64,000 nt of DNA from Diploscapter coronatus. Taxonomy: Eukaryota; Nematoda; Chromadorea; Rhabditida; Rhabditidae. Positions within the stretch are counted from its first letter, which is position 1. The number at the start of each line of letters is the position of its first letter. Below, piece by piece: positions 38,326 through 50,841 of this stretch. The DNA lies in the NCBI GenBank assembly GCA_964036155.1, contig OZ038422.1, positions 4,921,201-4,985,200 on the forward strand. The letters are read 5' to 3'. The position numbers and the translations under genes were made by a program. The notes beneath the pieces are model-generated. The model was not told the DNA's origin. It saw only the letters and a list, made by a program, of their open reading frames with translations, and made no database searches.

Positions 38326-38990
38326 CGCACTCGTCGTCCCAGTTATTTCCGATCCTGAGGCACCCCCAACTGTAATTGAAATCCCTAAATGGGTTCTTCG
38401 TCGATACTGTCCGGGATGTCCAGACAATGCGCCCTATTGGAAGGGTAAAATTTTACTTAACCTTTTATTCTTCTTTGCCTGCTTCTTTAGATACACATGG
38501 CCCTTATACTGCTTTAATACCACCGACCAATTGCCGAAACATTTCAAATGTTTTATGCCTACGGTAGTAGATTTACCAAGTAATCTTCGCCCACCTAACG
38601 ACTACAACTCCAATCCCATGTGCTACTCAAATTGCGTGTCCTCCTCTCATTTGTCCTTCGATTCAGGTTCCTTTTTGTCCAAAATTGGAGGTAAATATTT
38701 CATGATGAGCTTACTTTTATTGTTATGATCTTTAGTCACCGTCTTATCCTACAGCTCCTCCGTGTCCTACGACTGCTCCTCCTATGAGTTCGAGTTCTAC
38801 CCCTCCTCAAATTGTCTCAGATTCAACTTCAGCTCCAATTTCAGTTAATTGTGTAGTCACACCATGCTATGAGCACAGTATTTTATTAGATATTTGTATC
38901 TTCTTTAGCGGATTTTCATCTGCCTTTCTCGTCATTTACTTACTTAAGAAGATCGCGAAATGTTTTCCTCAGTTTCCTACTTTCGTTTAA
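38326..38990 (+). CDS. Candidate single-pass membrane protein, 5' end missing
   Basis: Tentative plus-strand chain: 38326-38444, 38491-38549, 38667-38690 and 38736-38990, ending TAA at 38990. The first and last introns are 46 and 45 bp with T-rich ...CTTTAG acceptors. The peptide has a Pro/Cys-bearing lumenal part (KWVLRRYCPGCPDNAPYW, then NCRNIS with an N-glycosylation sequon, then TAPPCPTTAPP), a hydrophobic segment (LLDICIFFSGFSSAFLVIY) and a short basic tail LLKKIAKCF, as in a type I membrane protein. The second intron (38550-38666) removes two adjacent in-frame TAGs at 38565-38570. Its interior stays open and Cys/Pro-rich after those stops, so a decayed gene is the alternative. The entry phase at 38326 needs an upstream exon I could not identify. 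No family is recognised. Confidence 0.35.
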
Positions 38991-40420
38991 TTTGATTTTG
39001 ATAATTTTCCAATGAACAGTTTTTTTTAAATCAATTTTTTATTAACATTGTTCAAATTATTTTAAGAGAAATGTAATATCATTAAGTTGCATGACTGCAA
39101 CAATTAAAGCTAATTTTCGAGACTCGAGGATCGGAAAAGATAGAATATTAAAAATCAGCATACGGATGAAGATATTATTCACGCAGATCAACTCGAGAAA
39201 TTTACGAAATAATCAGGTCTATGTAAGATTCCGGACCACTAGCCTATCTATATTTAAAAATGCACTGATGTCACAAATTGCGACCTAATCGAGATTTTAT
39301 TATCATTTTAGAGATTATTTGTTTGGTAAAATGGCCTGCAAAGATGAGAGAAATGTTTTTATCCTATTTCTCTAACTATATAGTAGGAAACTATTACTTA
39401 CAAAATAATTCTTCCTCAGTAAGAGTAAACATATTATCAACAACTTTAGAAATAATTTCTCACGTAATTTTTTAAAAGAATTCATAGAAAAGTTTGAAGG
39501 CAATTTAAAATATGCCTTTGCACATTAACAAAACTAATAATTGTAAACAAATTTGATGTTATTTGTAAGAAAGAGTTGATACAATGCCAATTTTTGAAAT
39601 ATTGTATCTTCTGAAAAATACAAACGAATCGATCATTACCTAATTTCTCGAAAATCTTCAATAAAGCTTTATTCACAGGGACGATAAAATGCTATCTCAT
39701 TTCACAATACCATTATCGACTAGTTTTCATCAAATTTCCAAGTAATTTTCTGTCGAAATATCACATTTTCTTACAGTAAGATAATAAAAGAAGCACAGTA
39801 GGAAATAATATCGCTACGGTGAAAAGTTTGAGACCTTTAAATTGCAAAATTATTTCTGAGAAAAATAAGACAAATCATAGTATTTCCCTATGACGTCATT
39901 ATTGGTGACTAAAGCGATAGTTCAATTAAGTTTTGCAGTTTAAAGAAGAAACACGACATGTTTTACACGCAATGACAAAAGAATAGCACAATGAAATGGA
40001 TAAAATCGTCGAAAATTGGTTAAAGAATAAAATCAAGATCTTTCAGAGTCTCGAAAGCGTCTATTTACGTTCATTCACCAGCAACCAGAGCAATAAGACT
40101 ATTTTTGAATCAATAAATAAATACTTTGTAAAATGTTAAACTCTGTAGAATGAGTAAAATACTGCATCTTTTCGAAGTAAAAAATTTGTGGTTTGTACCT
40201 CAAAAATTAAAATCAATTATTATTGGGGTAAGTAGATTTGTAAAACTATCAAATGACTGACTGGAATTCGAGTTGTATCAATTCGAAAACAAACTAATAA
40301 AATCTATGGATAGTGAACTAATAAATATCCGAAATTTTAATAAAGCTCTGAGAAAACTCCTAATTTTCATGGGAAAAGTCATTGACATAGTTGGCACAAA
40401 TAAAAGGAGAAAAAATGATC
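38991..40420. other. Intergenic, no gene seen
   Basis: Very AT-rich spacer between the tentative plus-strand gene and the 3' end of the minus-strand ORP gene. I see nothing here beyond short chance reading frames. Confidence 0.5.
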
Positions 40421-40491
40421 GTACGGGGTGGTTTATAAAACTTTTACGAAGAATTATATCTATAAAAACTCTGCTATAAACCACTCCATAC
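40421..40491 (-). repeat. Hairpin just downstream of the ORP stop codon
   Basis: GTACGGGGTGGTTTATA (40421-40437) and TATAAACCACTCCATAC (40475-40491) are complementary at 15 of 17 positions, one of the two exceptions being a possible G:U pair in one strand sense. The loop is 37 nt. It lies about 65 nt past the stop of the minus-strand ORP gene, so probably in its 3' UTR or just beyond. Confidence 0.5.
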
Positions 40492-40554
40492 CAAGAGCTA
40501 ATAATAACAACGAATTTTCAATTGGAATAAAATTCTAAATAGTCTAAAGAAAAC

Positions 40555-43500
40555 TCACTGATATTTCATTTCGCTTTCGACCTTTTTCCTGATGATGTAG
40601 GAGAGAACGATTGAATGGATGACGGTGAAGAAGCCCAGAATGAAGAGCAGCTTGTAGATGGACAGACCGGCCATGTGCTGCTGCAGACGGTCCACTTTGA
40701 ATTCCAGCGAGCGAAGCACTACTTGGGTGGAACGACCTACTTCCTGTAAATTTTCATTATAAAATGGTATTTTCTAAAATTATGTGTTAAATCTGAATTT
40801 GTATTTTATAGGGATAGAAATTGGGTCTGAATTCAAAATTGCGAAAAAAAAATTCTGGAGATCAATTTCAATTCTAAACAATTAGTAAAAAGATGAGCAG
40901 AGATATTATTCTGAAACAAATGGGGTTGAAAGTTCAATGAAATACTTATTTGAAATTTTCAAAGCTAAGAGTTTTATATAAAAAATTCACCTTGACATCA
41001 TCGATGAGTTTCTCGATGTTCGAATTTTCCCTTCCTGGCGAAAGATGTTGGCGGAGACGTTTTCTCGAAGCCAGATGCTCGTCGTAGTCGATTTCGCTCG
41101 AAATGTCGGAAACGCCCTAGAAAATACAGGACTTCATAAATTATGGGAAAAGAATCTAAACGAGAGTCGACTTTTTGTAAAATCATAAATTCGATTAAAA
41201 ATCTCCTTTTAACTTGAATAATGAATTTGTGTGAGTGTAATTCAAAGTTTCACTATTTAAAATTTCCTGAAAAATCGACTCGAATCAGAAAATAAATCAA
41301 ATTTATTAAAAACGATCCGAAATGAAGTTTGCTCACCTCACTCGCCGTGCTAATTCCCTTCTTCCTGGGTTTGTGTTTGGCTCGGAATTTTGTGACCGTC
41401 TTCACGACATAGTCGCATTCGATTTGTTTGACGTCGTTGTGAGGATCCCAGGGACGATATCTGACAAATTCGAAGGTGAACTTTTTAAGCATATTTTGAA
41501 CCAATTTTTTATTTTTAAAAAATTTGATAATTTGCGTACTCGGCATATTTGTAGACATATTCGTCCTCGTTTTTCTTATCGAAGTATTTCTGCTGATGCT
41601 CTATGCCTGACTTTGCACGGACTCTCTGGTCATTTTCCAGCTTCGTCTTTTCTTCGGTCGCCTAAGTTGAAGAAAAATACAAGGGGAGATAAAAGCGTAT
41701 TATGTCATTTGAATTGACTAAGTGAAGTGATAAAAACTGAAACCTCTCGTGATAATTTTTCGTTTTACTCGACGTATTGACGAGTCTGATCAAAATTTGA
41801 AAATAGAAATCCAACCTTGTCCTGATCCTCATTCTGAATGGCCTTCGACACTTCCATCCACAATTTCTTCGACTCGAAAGAACTCAAATCGTCGTAGTTT
41901 ATCTCGTATCGTGGTAGGCGAGTGCGGATAAGCTCGGGGGTCACTTTCCATAGGTCTGTTTTCGTGCCCTGAATCAGTTCCTTTGGAAAGAAGCGCTATT
42001 CACAAATCTTGTTTTGCTTGGACTATTGTAAAAATAAGAGGTATACGAATTTTGACTTCGAAAAGTTTAGAGTCAAAATTTCGTTCCTCGCTGATAAGCA
42101 TAAAGATAATCATAAAACGATGCAGGAAAATAAATGTAAGAAATTTCGTGAAAGAATTTTTTGTTAAACATTCCTACCTCTTTGATCTGTTTGATGGTGA
42201 CTTGCTCATCCCAGTGGCCGTTGATTTCTGAGAGCTCCTGACTGCCCAAACGGATGCTGCCTTTCACCTGAAATCCAAAATTCATGGCACTTTTCCCAAA
42301 TATAAAGGTTTGCCTTATTCATGGATCCGCCCAACATCGGTTTCAGAAGAAACTCCAAAGTCGCCGAGTAACCCGTCTTTTCGCATTCGATGTTCACCTG
42401 AAATTTCAAGGATTTTGAAAAAAATTAAAAGGAAATGCAAAAATGGATTACCGTCCCGCCCAACTCCATTGTCATAGCGCCAATAATAATGCCCTTGCAG
42501 TTGGCATACGGAAGATTGACGGTGTATGTCTCACCGAGATTCAATAGTGTCACTCTGAAAATGACTAATTTTGAAGAAAAGGTTCAGAATATCACATTGT
42601 GAGTCGTAGAAAAAAAAACTCACTTCAAATTGCCAACGAGAATAGCCGAAGTGCTGTTTCCGTAGAACTTCGATTTTGCCAGAATCGTTCCGCAAATATT
42701 GAAGCCGGCTTTGCGATTCGTCACGAACAACGAGGAAACAGGTGGATGGTGGGATACCTGAAATTCGACATTCAAGCTGCGATAAGTCTAGAATTTCACG
42801 ATCGCTTCTCCACATACTTCCTTGCCGTCTCATTGCAATATAGCGGGGGTATGAAAACTCGTTGATTGTTACTAATAATTTCCTTCGTTCGAATATTTCA
42901 AGTTCATGAGTAATCTGACCTGCTCAGCGATATAGAAAGTGGTACTTCCATCGGGGTGTTTCCACGAGCATCTGAACGTCTCTCCCAGAATCGGGTTGTA
43001 TGGCTTCTTGATTCCTTTCGGCTTTTTGTAGAATCCGGACAGGTAGAACCGAGTGATTTTGATGATTCGTTGGTATGGATCTGGTTCAACCGCGGCGCTG
43101 AAAAAAAAATCATTGAAAAATTATATAAATTGTGGATAGTTTTAAGGGAGCAATCCTGAACTTTGACAGCTTGCATAAAGAATCAGGCTAGAATTTCTCC
43201 TAGTTCCGATGAAGCTATTTGGATATGAGCATGACAAGAAAAACGGCATCAAAATTTCAATTAGCGAAATAACCAACTCAGCTAGCAGATCCGCGTGATA
43301 GTAGTAATCAGCCAATTTCTCGAGGAAGGATCTCGGCTCGAGGATAAAAGTAGGCAGGACGACTCTGGACAGGTCCATTCCAGGTCTGACCTGCTTCATA
43401 AGGGCCCAGATGATAGATTTGTACTCGTCTGCCACTTCTTCTGTTTGGGAGCCCGATGCCATTTGCACGATCTGGAAAAAATGATTTTAATAGAATCTCT

Positions 43501-46500
43501 GGAACAATTTGAAAAAATATTTTGAAATTTCAAAAATTTCTGAATTTCCTAACGAGAACAATGAATATTATCGGGTTAGGAGTTTTCAAAAGAAAAATAA
43601 AGATTGAAGAGATAAATATCTGGAAAAAAAAAACATACCGCCTCCTGCTCGCTCTGAATCCAATTGCTCTCCTTTTCCTCGATTAAATGATCGCTATCAT
43701 CCGACTGGTTCGCTTCTTCTGCATCGATTTCTGGAAGAAGATAATGTTTGTGTTTTTGTTAATTTAAAGATTTTGGATGAACTAGAAAGAAATCGAAATA
43801 CCCTCGAAATGTTTCTCAGCCTCGACTTCGTCCTGATCCTTTCTGTCGAGGATCTCGTCCTCGCTCTCCTCATCCAGCGCGTGCCTCTCCTTGTCAGCCT
43901 CCATTCCATTCTGAGAGTGGGTCGTCGAATTCAGAGTCGTGTTGTTGTCCTCGTTATTATTGGCGTTCAACTGAAATTGCATCAATTTGTTCGGCTTGTA
44001 TTTTTCAGATTCTTATAAAGATCATGAGTTTCGAAACCAATTCGCCTCGATAGAAATAAAACCGTACGAAATTTTCCTCAATTTTTCCTCGAAAATAATG
44101 CCTTCTTTGTCGGGAATATGAACCTGTTTCGGGTGAAATAGTACTGGAAAAAATAACTCACAGTAATCATGGTTCGCTTAAGCAGACCGGTGCATTTGAA
44201 CGACAACTCCAATGCGTCCATCCAGCAGCGACCCGCCTGAAATACAAAATCAATATAAGAAAAGAGGGAAAAAGTCGAGCCTGATCACTCGGAGCTCTGC
44301 AGATGAGACAGGAAGTGTAGAGCGGATTGAGGGTGAAACTGCCGAACGACTGCCCATGTGGACCGCGATTACCCCAGATCGAACCGTCCATCGGCTGCAA
44401 TTTTTCGAGCATTTTATTTGTATTTCTCATGAATGATGTTCGTTTTTCCCAACACAGATAGAAGTTGAACATTTCCGAAAATTTGTCTAATTTGACAGGA
44501 TAGTAAATTGTGTAAACGCTACAAAGTTCTGCAAAAAAAAAAAACAAAAAAGAAACAAGACAAATTTTTTCAGATTTCGATAAACGTATGCTGAATACTT
44601 TAATAAAAAATAACTTACGTGATATAGCTTGAAGCAGAACCCATCCTTCTTCGAAGGCCTCTCGATCAACTCGCACAGATTCAGCAGCACCGTTCCGATC
44701 CAATCTCCCTGCAAATATTGACTTTTTTTTTCAAAACTATCTATTCATAGAACACGCTTATGAGTGCTTATTGCCGCCTATTATTCTCAGTTTTTTTTTT
44801 TTCAATTTTTCTCAATTATTCAAGTGTCATCCATTCAAGATGCAGGGACAACTCCTTTCGATCTGTGCTTTCTTTGAGATACCCCATTTGGGAATAGAAG
44901 ACAAAGATTGAGCATTTCGTTTTGCAGAAAAAACTTTGGGCAATTTATAAAATGACGAATTTACAAGTTTTGCACAAATTCGAAATCATTTCTTCTACTA
45001 CCAAAATGTTTGATTTAAGAGGTTGGAAATTTTTAAAAGATCCAAGTTGAAAGAAAACTCCGACGAATATTCATTCTCTTCAAATTAAAAGTCATCTTCA
45101 GGGGAAAATCAACTCACTCTATGCGCATTGGGTGTTTTGTAAATGATGAGCAGCCCCGGTTTGAGCACGCACCAATACTTGGACCATTTTTTCGTCACTC
45201 CACGAATCTGTAAATTATAGTTTTTCTGTTTGTAAAAACCATAACTCCTGAGAAACTTGAATTTCGGGCTATTATTTCATAAAATGCTACCTTTAGCCAA
45301 TCGGCCATAACGACGACGGTCGGGTCCTGCAGAGCGGAGACAAGCTGGGCGGTGACTTTCTTCTTCTCATCGCGGTAATTCTTCTTCTGCTTCTGAAAAC
45401 AGCACATCTTTCACAATTGCTCATTTTCTTGATCTTCTAGAGAATTTTGCATGTATCGTATTTTTTTATGAAATTCCTATTCAAACATTTCCTATTCATT
45501 TCATTTTTCGTCACACTTCTTTTCATTTTCATTTACATTGAATTTGAAAGGCCGCATGCTTGGTTAGCTCTGGCATTAGTTAGGGAGAAGAGAAGGCAGC
45601 TCTATTTTCTTTTTCCTCTTTTCAATTATGCACTCTTCCTTAGGATGCCTAAATTGGAAATGATAGAGACTAGGCAAGTTTAGAGATGGAAGAAAGACAG
45701 AAAATGAGATAGAACGTAAAATTAGTGAAGGAAAAGAGGAAAAGTGATATTCTTGAGCAAGCACGCTTTAGCTAAAGCTCATTACAGAAGGTGAAAAAAG
45801 TCGAATAAAAAAGAAGCTGAATAATTCGGTTCGAGCCAATTTCATACGCCTACGCGCGGATAATTCAAAAGCAAATTGGTGAAAAATGAATTGGAAAGAT
45901 TAATCCAAAAATATCAAGAGTTGCGAGGGAATCGAAGTAAACGTGGTTCAAATTTTCAAAATTGAAGCTGAAATGGAGCTTGGTGGAAAATTCCAATATT
46001 TGGAAAGCCTAAGTTTATGCTGAAATTTGTCAAATGTTCGCCGCATGGTAACAAATTCACGCAAAAAAGTTTTCAATAACAAACAATTTTAGCAAAATTC
46101 CCCAGCCTCTCAAATTCAACTTTCAGTTAAAAATAAAATTACAAAATTCGCCCAACCTTCAGGGATTTCCTGGGCTCTTCAGGTGGTGTCTCCTTGCTTT
46201 GCGTCTGCTCCTTCGTCTCATCGAAGGCTGCTGCGGACGACATCAAGCGAGGTCGACGATGAGGCTTGTCGTCCTGCAAATCATTTTAAACTTATTTTCT
46301 ATGAAAAAGTAGGATATCGTGATGCATGAAGTGGTGAATTGAGCTAAAAGACTATTTTTAGCTTATCTTATGCACCACATTTGACTATAATCTCGAATCA
46401 TGAAGTCTTTCGGTCTTCAAAATTTTTTCCTGGAAAAATCGATGAAAATAAATCTTCTAAAGAACTCCACATAAAACTGCGCATAAATCAAACCTGATTT

Positions 46501-47678
46501 CGAGGTTTTGGCGAGCTAATTTATGAGAATTGTGAGGAAGTTCATTTCAAGAAAAATCAAAATGTATTTTACAGAAAGAAAACATTTGGCTTTGGAATGC
46601 TTGAAATTTTCGGGGAAAGATGATTCAGATCGTTGGGAGTTTGCAAGAAAATAGTGATTCACGAAAAATGACCGGGGTTTGTGTAAAAACGTCTTACAGA
46701 GCATCAAATTTTCGAAGAGAGTGTTAGAAATCGCATTTTTACAAAACGGTGTTGCGGTCAAGATGTGCTTTGATAAGCCTAGCTAGGCTGTAGACGGAAG
46801 ATTGATTCATATCAATTGACTACAGTTGGCAAGGAAAGTGGACTAGACTCGGAAAGATAAAGCAGTGCCAACAATTGGACACAACGCAACTGCACTACTC
46901 ATTTACGGCGTAAAAATCCTGCGTGCTCTTGAAAATAGCGCTAAAATTTAGAGAAAAGAAAATGAAGTGTGAATGTTGTCGGTGGAGTCTGCCGCATTCA
47001 ACCATTTTGGCAAACCGCATAAACAAAATGAGGAAAGGGGAACGAATATTGAATATTTCGAAGGGGAAATGCAAAACGGCTGTTGGACGGAGCTATTTTG
47101 GTTAGAATTTCAGATTATGCAAATATGTTTCGAGAAAGAAAATTTTGAAATAAATGAAACAAACTTGGTTGAAATTTAAAAAAAAAATCCACTGGCAAAA
47201 ATGAATTAATTTTCTTCCATCGCATCACAAGTATCATCAAATGAACTTTCATCTACTCGTCACTCGACTTTTCGACATCGCAGATGCGCAAACAGCTCGA
47301 AATACACTCGGAATTTGGCTTTTCTAATTTTCTGGACCAAAATATTTTCTTCTTTCGTTCCAAAAATATGTTTTCATTGCTCTGCACGATGCTTCGAAAA
47401 GCAGTTTTTCGCGTCTTGCTCGCTATTGATTTTTCGTCTCTTATTGTTAGTCGTGATTTGTTTGTTGAAAATGCTTAATTATGCCACGCCCTTGCAAATA
47501 TAATTAAATTTTTGCTAATTGGACCGAATCGGAAACTGACCTTATGGTTTGTAGGAAGGTGTGACGAATGTCCAGCAGAAGCGTCGTGGCTGTTCTTCTT
47601 GCTGCTGTGATGTCCGCAGGCACCCCCACTCAGCAGTGAAAGAGCACCCAATGAAGCGCGCCGCATGGCTCGACTCAT
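40555..47678 (-). CDS. OSBPL8: Oxysterol-binding-protein-related protein, ORP5/ORP8 type (827 aa)
   Basis: Twenty minus-strand exons: 47678-47541, 46273-46157, 45392-45291, 45207-45118, 44708-44619, 44394-44281, 44236-44162, 43970-43802, 43730-43639, 43471-43278, 43097-42920, 42757-42624, 42554-42452, 42397-42314, 42267-42178, 41968-41816, 41661-41540, 41460-41337, 41116-40991 and 40743-40555. All phases agree. Residues about 120-243 form a PH domain ([17 protein letters not shown], then [14 protein letters not shown]), followed by an acidic linker. The lipid-transfer domain follows from about 330, with [14 protein letters not shown] and the EQVSHHPP signature at 452-459, split by an intron after Q453. 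The C-terminus has a membrane anchor (about 793-816) ending IRKK. This layout is specific to ORP5/ORP8, ER proteins that exchange phosphatidylserine for PI4P at ER-plasma membrane contacts. Introns 6 and 14 are GC-AG. The symbol is the vertebrate orthologue's; paralogy with ORP5 is unresolved. Confidence 0.95.
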
Positions 47679-50600
47679 TGGCCCCGCCCTCCCAACGAAC
47701 AAACCTGCAAGTTTACCGCACAACTCGTCGAAAGTAGGTTATATAACGTCAGTGCGGTGTCGGACAGATGTTTATGAATTCAAAACGAAAAGCGAGAAGC
47801 AAACTCATAACTTGATTTCTAAGTAATTTCAGTCACCAGAAATCGCTAACGAAATTTTCGAAATAGAGTTAGGTTTAGTGATAGACTATTTTGAGCGTAA
47901 ATAAATTATATGCCAAGAGTCATTCGGAAACACGTTTCTAAGCCATAGTAACAAGCTCATTTATTCGCCTCATTTGCTCATTTTCTCAGAAGCTTCACCA
48001 ATTTCCTCACTATTTCTCCTCATTTAGCGAAACGGTTGCTATGCATTCTTCCACTTATGGCTACAAATTATATTCTTTGAATGCAGGCAAAAGTACAACA
48101 GTAGTCTACTGACCATAGGGAGAAAATTTTAATTATAAGTCAAAGCTCGAACTTTTCTCTCTTCAAATATGAGGCTTGAAAGAGAATTTATCAAGGGGCA
48201 TTTTCTAAAATAAATTTTGAAAAACTGATATGTATTGAGACAAACGTGGGGAACGAATATGCAGAAATGTGCACTTCAGCCTAATGATCTCCATAAATTT
48301 TCTGCTAGCGGAAAGCATTTTCACCGCAAGTACTAAACACACATCAACGAACGGAAGTTTGAAAGGAAAAATACGGAAAATCCCAAGCTCTTTTCAGATT
48401 ATCCTATTTTAAAGACGCGTAAACAAAAATTTCGATGAGTTGATTTTCAAATAAGATAACGGCGATAAGAGATTTCTAAAAATAAATTTCGATAGTTAGA
48501 TAATTGAAAATGAATCTAAAAATGCAAATTTTATGATGTAGAGGTGTACTTCAAAGTTCGCATGGAATATTCTTTTTGCCAATCAATGAAAAACAGAAAT
48601 TGTCGAAGAAAAATGAATGCACCTATTTTCGGGAGCCAGGGGACCATTCCCACGGGACCATAAACAATTTGAAACTTCACGTGAATTCTCTTTTCCGTGT
48701 CAATCACTAAATTTTCTCCTCCAATTGAAGATCAAAATAAAAACTTTGCAACGAGAAAAATTGCTAAAAATTAATTAACGGGCAATAAATTTTTGAGACG
48801 ATGGTGAAAATCGAATGATTAGTGCACATTGAACCGACAATGAAATCGAAACCAATAAACTCTGCAGCTTTTCTTTCCTTCTACCTTTCGTATTTCAGTC
48901 GAATCAACGATAAATCAGTGCGCATAATCGCCTTTGTCTTTACAATGGCATTCTTTTTGTATGTGGTGAGTAAAATAATCAAGTCATCTGTCCCTAAGAT
49001 TTTTTCGCTCCTTTCGGAAAAGGTTGACTCCGTTTGGTAAAATAATTAAAATTTGATCGTGGACAATTGATAAAGGAGAGATTCTCCAACCCGACATAAT
49101 TTTAGATGATTGGGGCAAAAATTTCGAGTTTTAAAGGAATTGATTTGGGATAGAAATCATAGGCGCTTTAGAAAAACTTTAAAATTATTCATAATAATAC
49201 AAAAAAAAACTTTGAAAGGTGTCCAAAACTGCCGGCTCTATGCTCCGAACCAGATTCTTAATGACTATTTCATACATTCGAACAAAAATAGAAGTTTCGA
49301 CTAAAAATTTTTTCTCATAATTGGAAAATATGCTGCAGATTTTCAGGGATTTCGATTAGCCTAACAAAGAGATAAAGATCCTCAAGGAGTCTACTATTTT
49401 TCCATTTTGAGCATCTTTTGCATGTGCACCGCGATATACGAAATCCTACTCGAAGTTAGATGAAAGGAAAGAGGAAGAAAGGAATTTCTCTTCCCCAAAT
49501 ATGTACAACAACCCAAAACTCATCGACGCACTCAATTTGCCTGCGAAAAAGTAGAAAGAAACAAGTAAACGAACCAAAATGAGACTATTTTCGAGTCAGC
49601 GAAAACATTTCTCACGGGAAGTCGTTAAAATTTCCCAAGACAATGCACGCAGCAGAAGAAACGGCATATGATAAACAATAATTTCATCTTGGTTATTAGT
49701 ATTTTTGAGGAAGAGTAATGTCAAGAGTTTTGATGTATGTGAAAATTTATAGGAAATATTCCTACCATTTTCTCATCTTATCAGACTACAATTTCACTTC
49801 TAAACTACACATCTCACAATTTATAAAATCCTCAAACAAACTCGTGAGAAAAGGTAAAGTTTATTTTAGGTTTGATAAAATTGAAATGAACTGAAAATTC
49901 TATCTAACAATACGAAATGCAATTGGGTGCCATCATATGATATTGTTGGATCGATGAATGAAGATCGGAATAAAAATGAGTATCAATGAAAAGTGGACCA
50001 GATTGGACAGAAATTCGCGTGAATTGCCACCAAATATGAATGATCATCGGATAGATGTTAGTTATTTTAAGGACAAAAATGGAAATTTGACGATTGTTTT
50101 TCATATATGACATGAAAATATCGTTGATTAACCTATTGTTTGGAAGATCATGGAAGAAAAGTCATATTTTTCCTTTGAAAATTTTTTAAGCAAGATTCGA
50201 AATTCAACGATAGTACGCTTTATGGAAATCGGCCGAAAATCGCGAGGAGTTTTGCAAGATTCGAAAGAAGAGTTTGAAAATGCGCAAAAATAAGCGAAGA
50301 AAGTGAAGACAAAAAGTCAAAAGAAACGAGGAGAACCAGCGGCAGAGAATGGGAAATTTGCAATGCAAATACAGAGGAAATACGAACCACTGGAGGTTAG
50401 AGCTGAAACAGAAACAGAAATGGAGTAAGCGACACGCAATAGATAAAAATGAATATGAAATAATTTTTTTTTTCGAATAAATGAAAGTAGGATGTAACGA
50501 GAATCATGACAATTTTAGTACCCATCTTACGACTTATGATAACTAGATTATTGCATCATTGAATATCGAATTAGAGTGATATTTATAAAAATAGATACGA

Positions 50601-50785
50601 TGAACTTTAATTCTAAGAAAGATAGTCTGTCTGGAGATGAAGATCATAATCATACATGCACCCAGCATGATTTTTTTTTTTTTTAATTTTCTGAATTCTT
50701 AGCCCACAAAAAATTAAATGGGATGGTTGAAATTCCAGATTCATTTCAAACAAGAATTCCAGAAATTGCTTCTCAAATGTTTTAT
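47679..50785. other. Intergenic region between the ORP and K2P genes
   Basis: The region upstream of the ORP start, so its promoter should be at the left end. An acceptor-like TTGCAG lies about 30 bp upstream of the ORP ATG (near 47706) and could accept a spliced leader or a 5' UTR exon. A tentative small plus-strand exon pair at 48899-49153 is listed separately. Otherwise I see no gene. Confidence 0.45.
48899..49153 (+). CDS. Tentative 3' end of a small membrane protein
   Basis: A strong pyrimidine tract and TTTCAG precede 48899. The exon 48899-48965 is open for 22 codons (RINDKSVRIIAFVFTMAFFL...) and ends in GTG|GTGAGT, phase 0. The next acceptor, TTTTAG, leads into 49106-49153, also phase 0, ending in TAG. 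The peptide is one transmembrane helix flanked by basic residues. No upstream exon with the required phase was found and both exons are short, so chance is a real possibility. Confidence 0.2.
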
Positions 50786-50786
50786 T
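50781..50786 (-). terminator. Poly(A) signal of the K2P gene
   Basis: AATAAA on the minus strand, about 55 nt past the TAA stop of the potassium-channel gene. It is the first such hexamer downstream. Confidence 0.5.
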
Positions 50787-50841
50787 TGTTTCACACAGAT
50801 CTTCGATTTCCAATGATACACAAACAGGTAGGAAAAATAAG

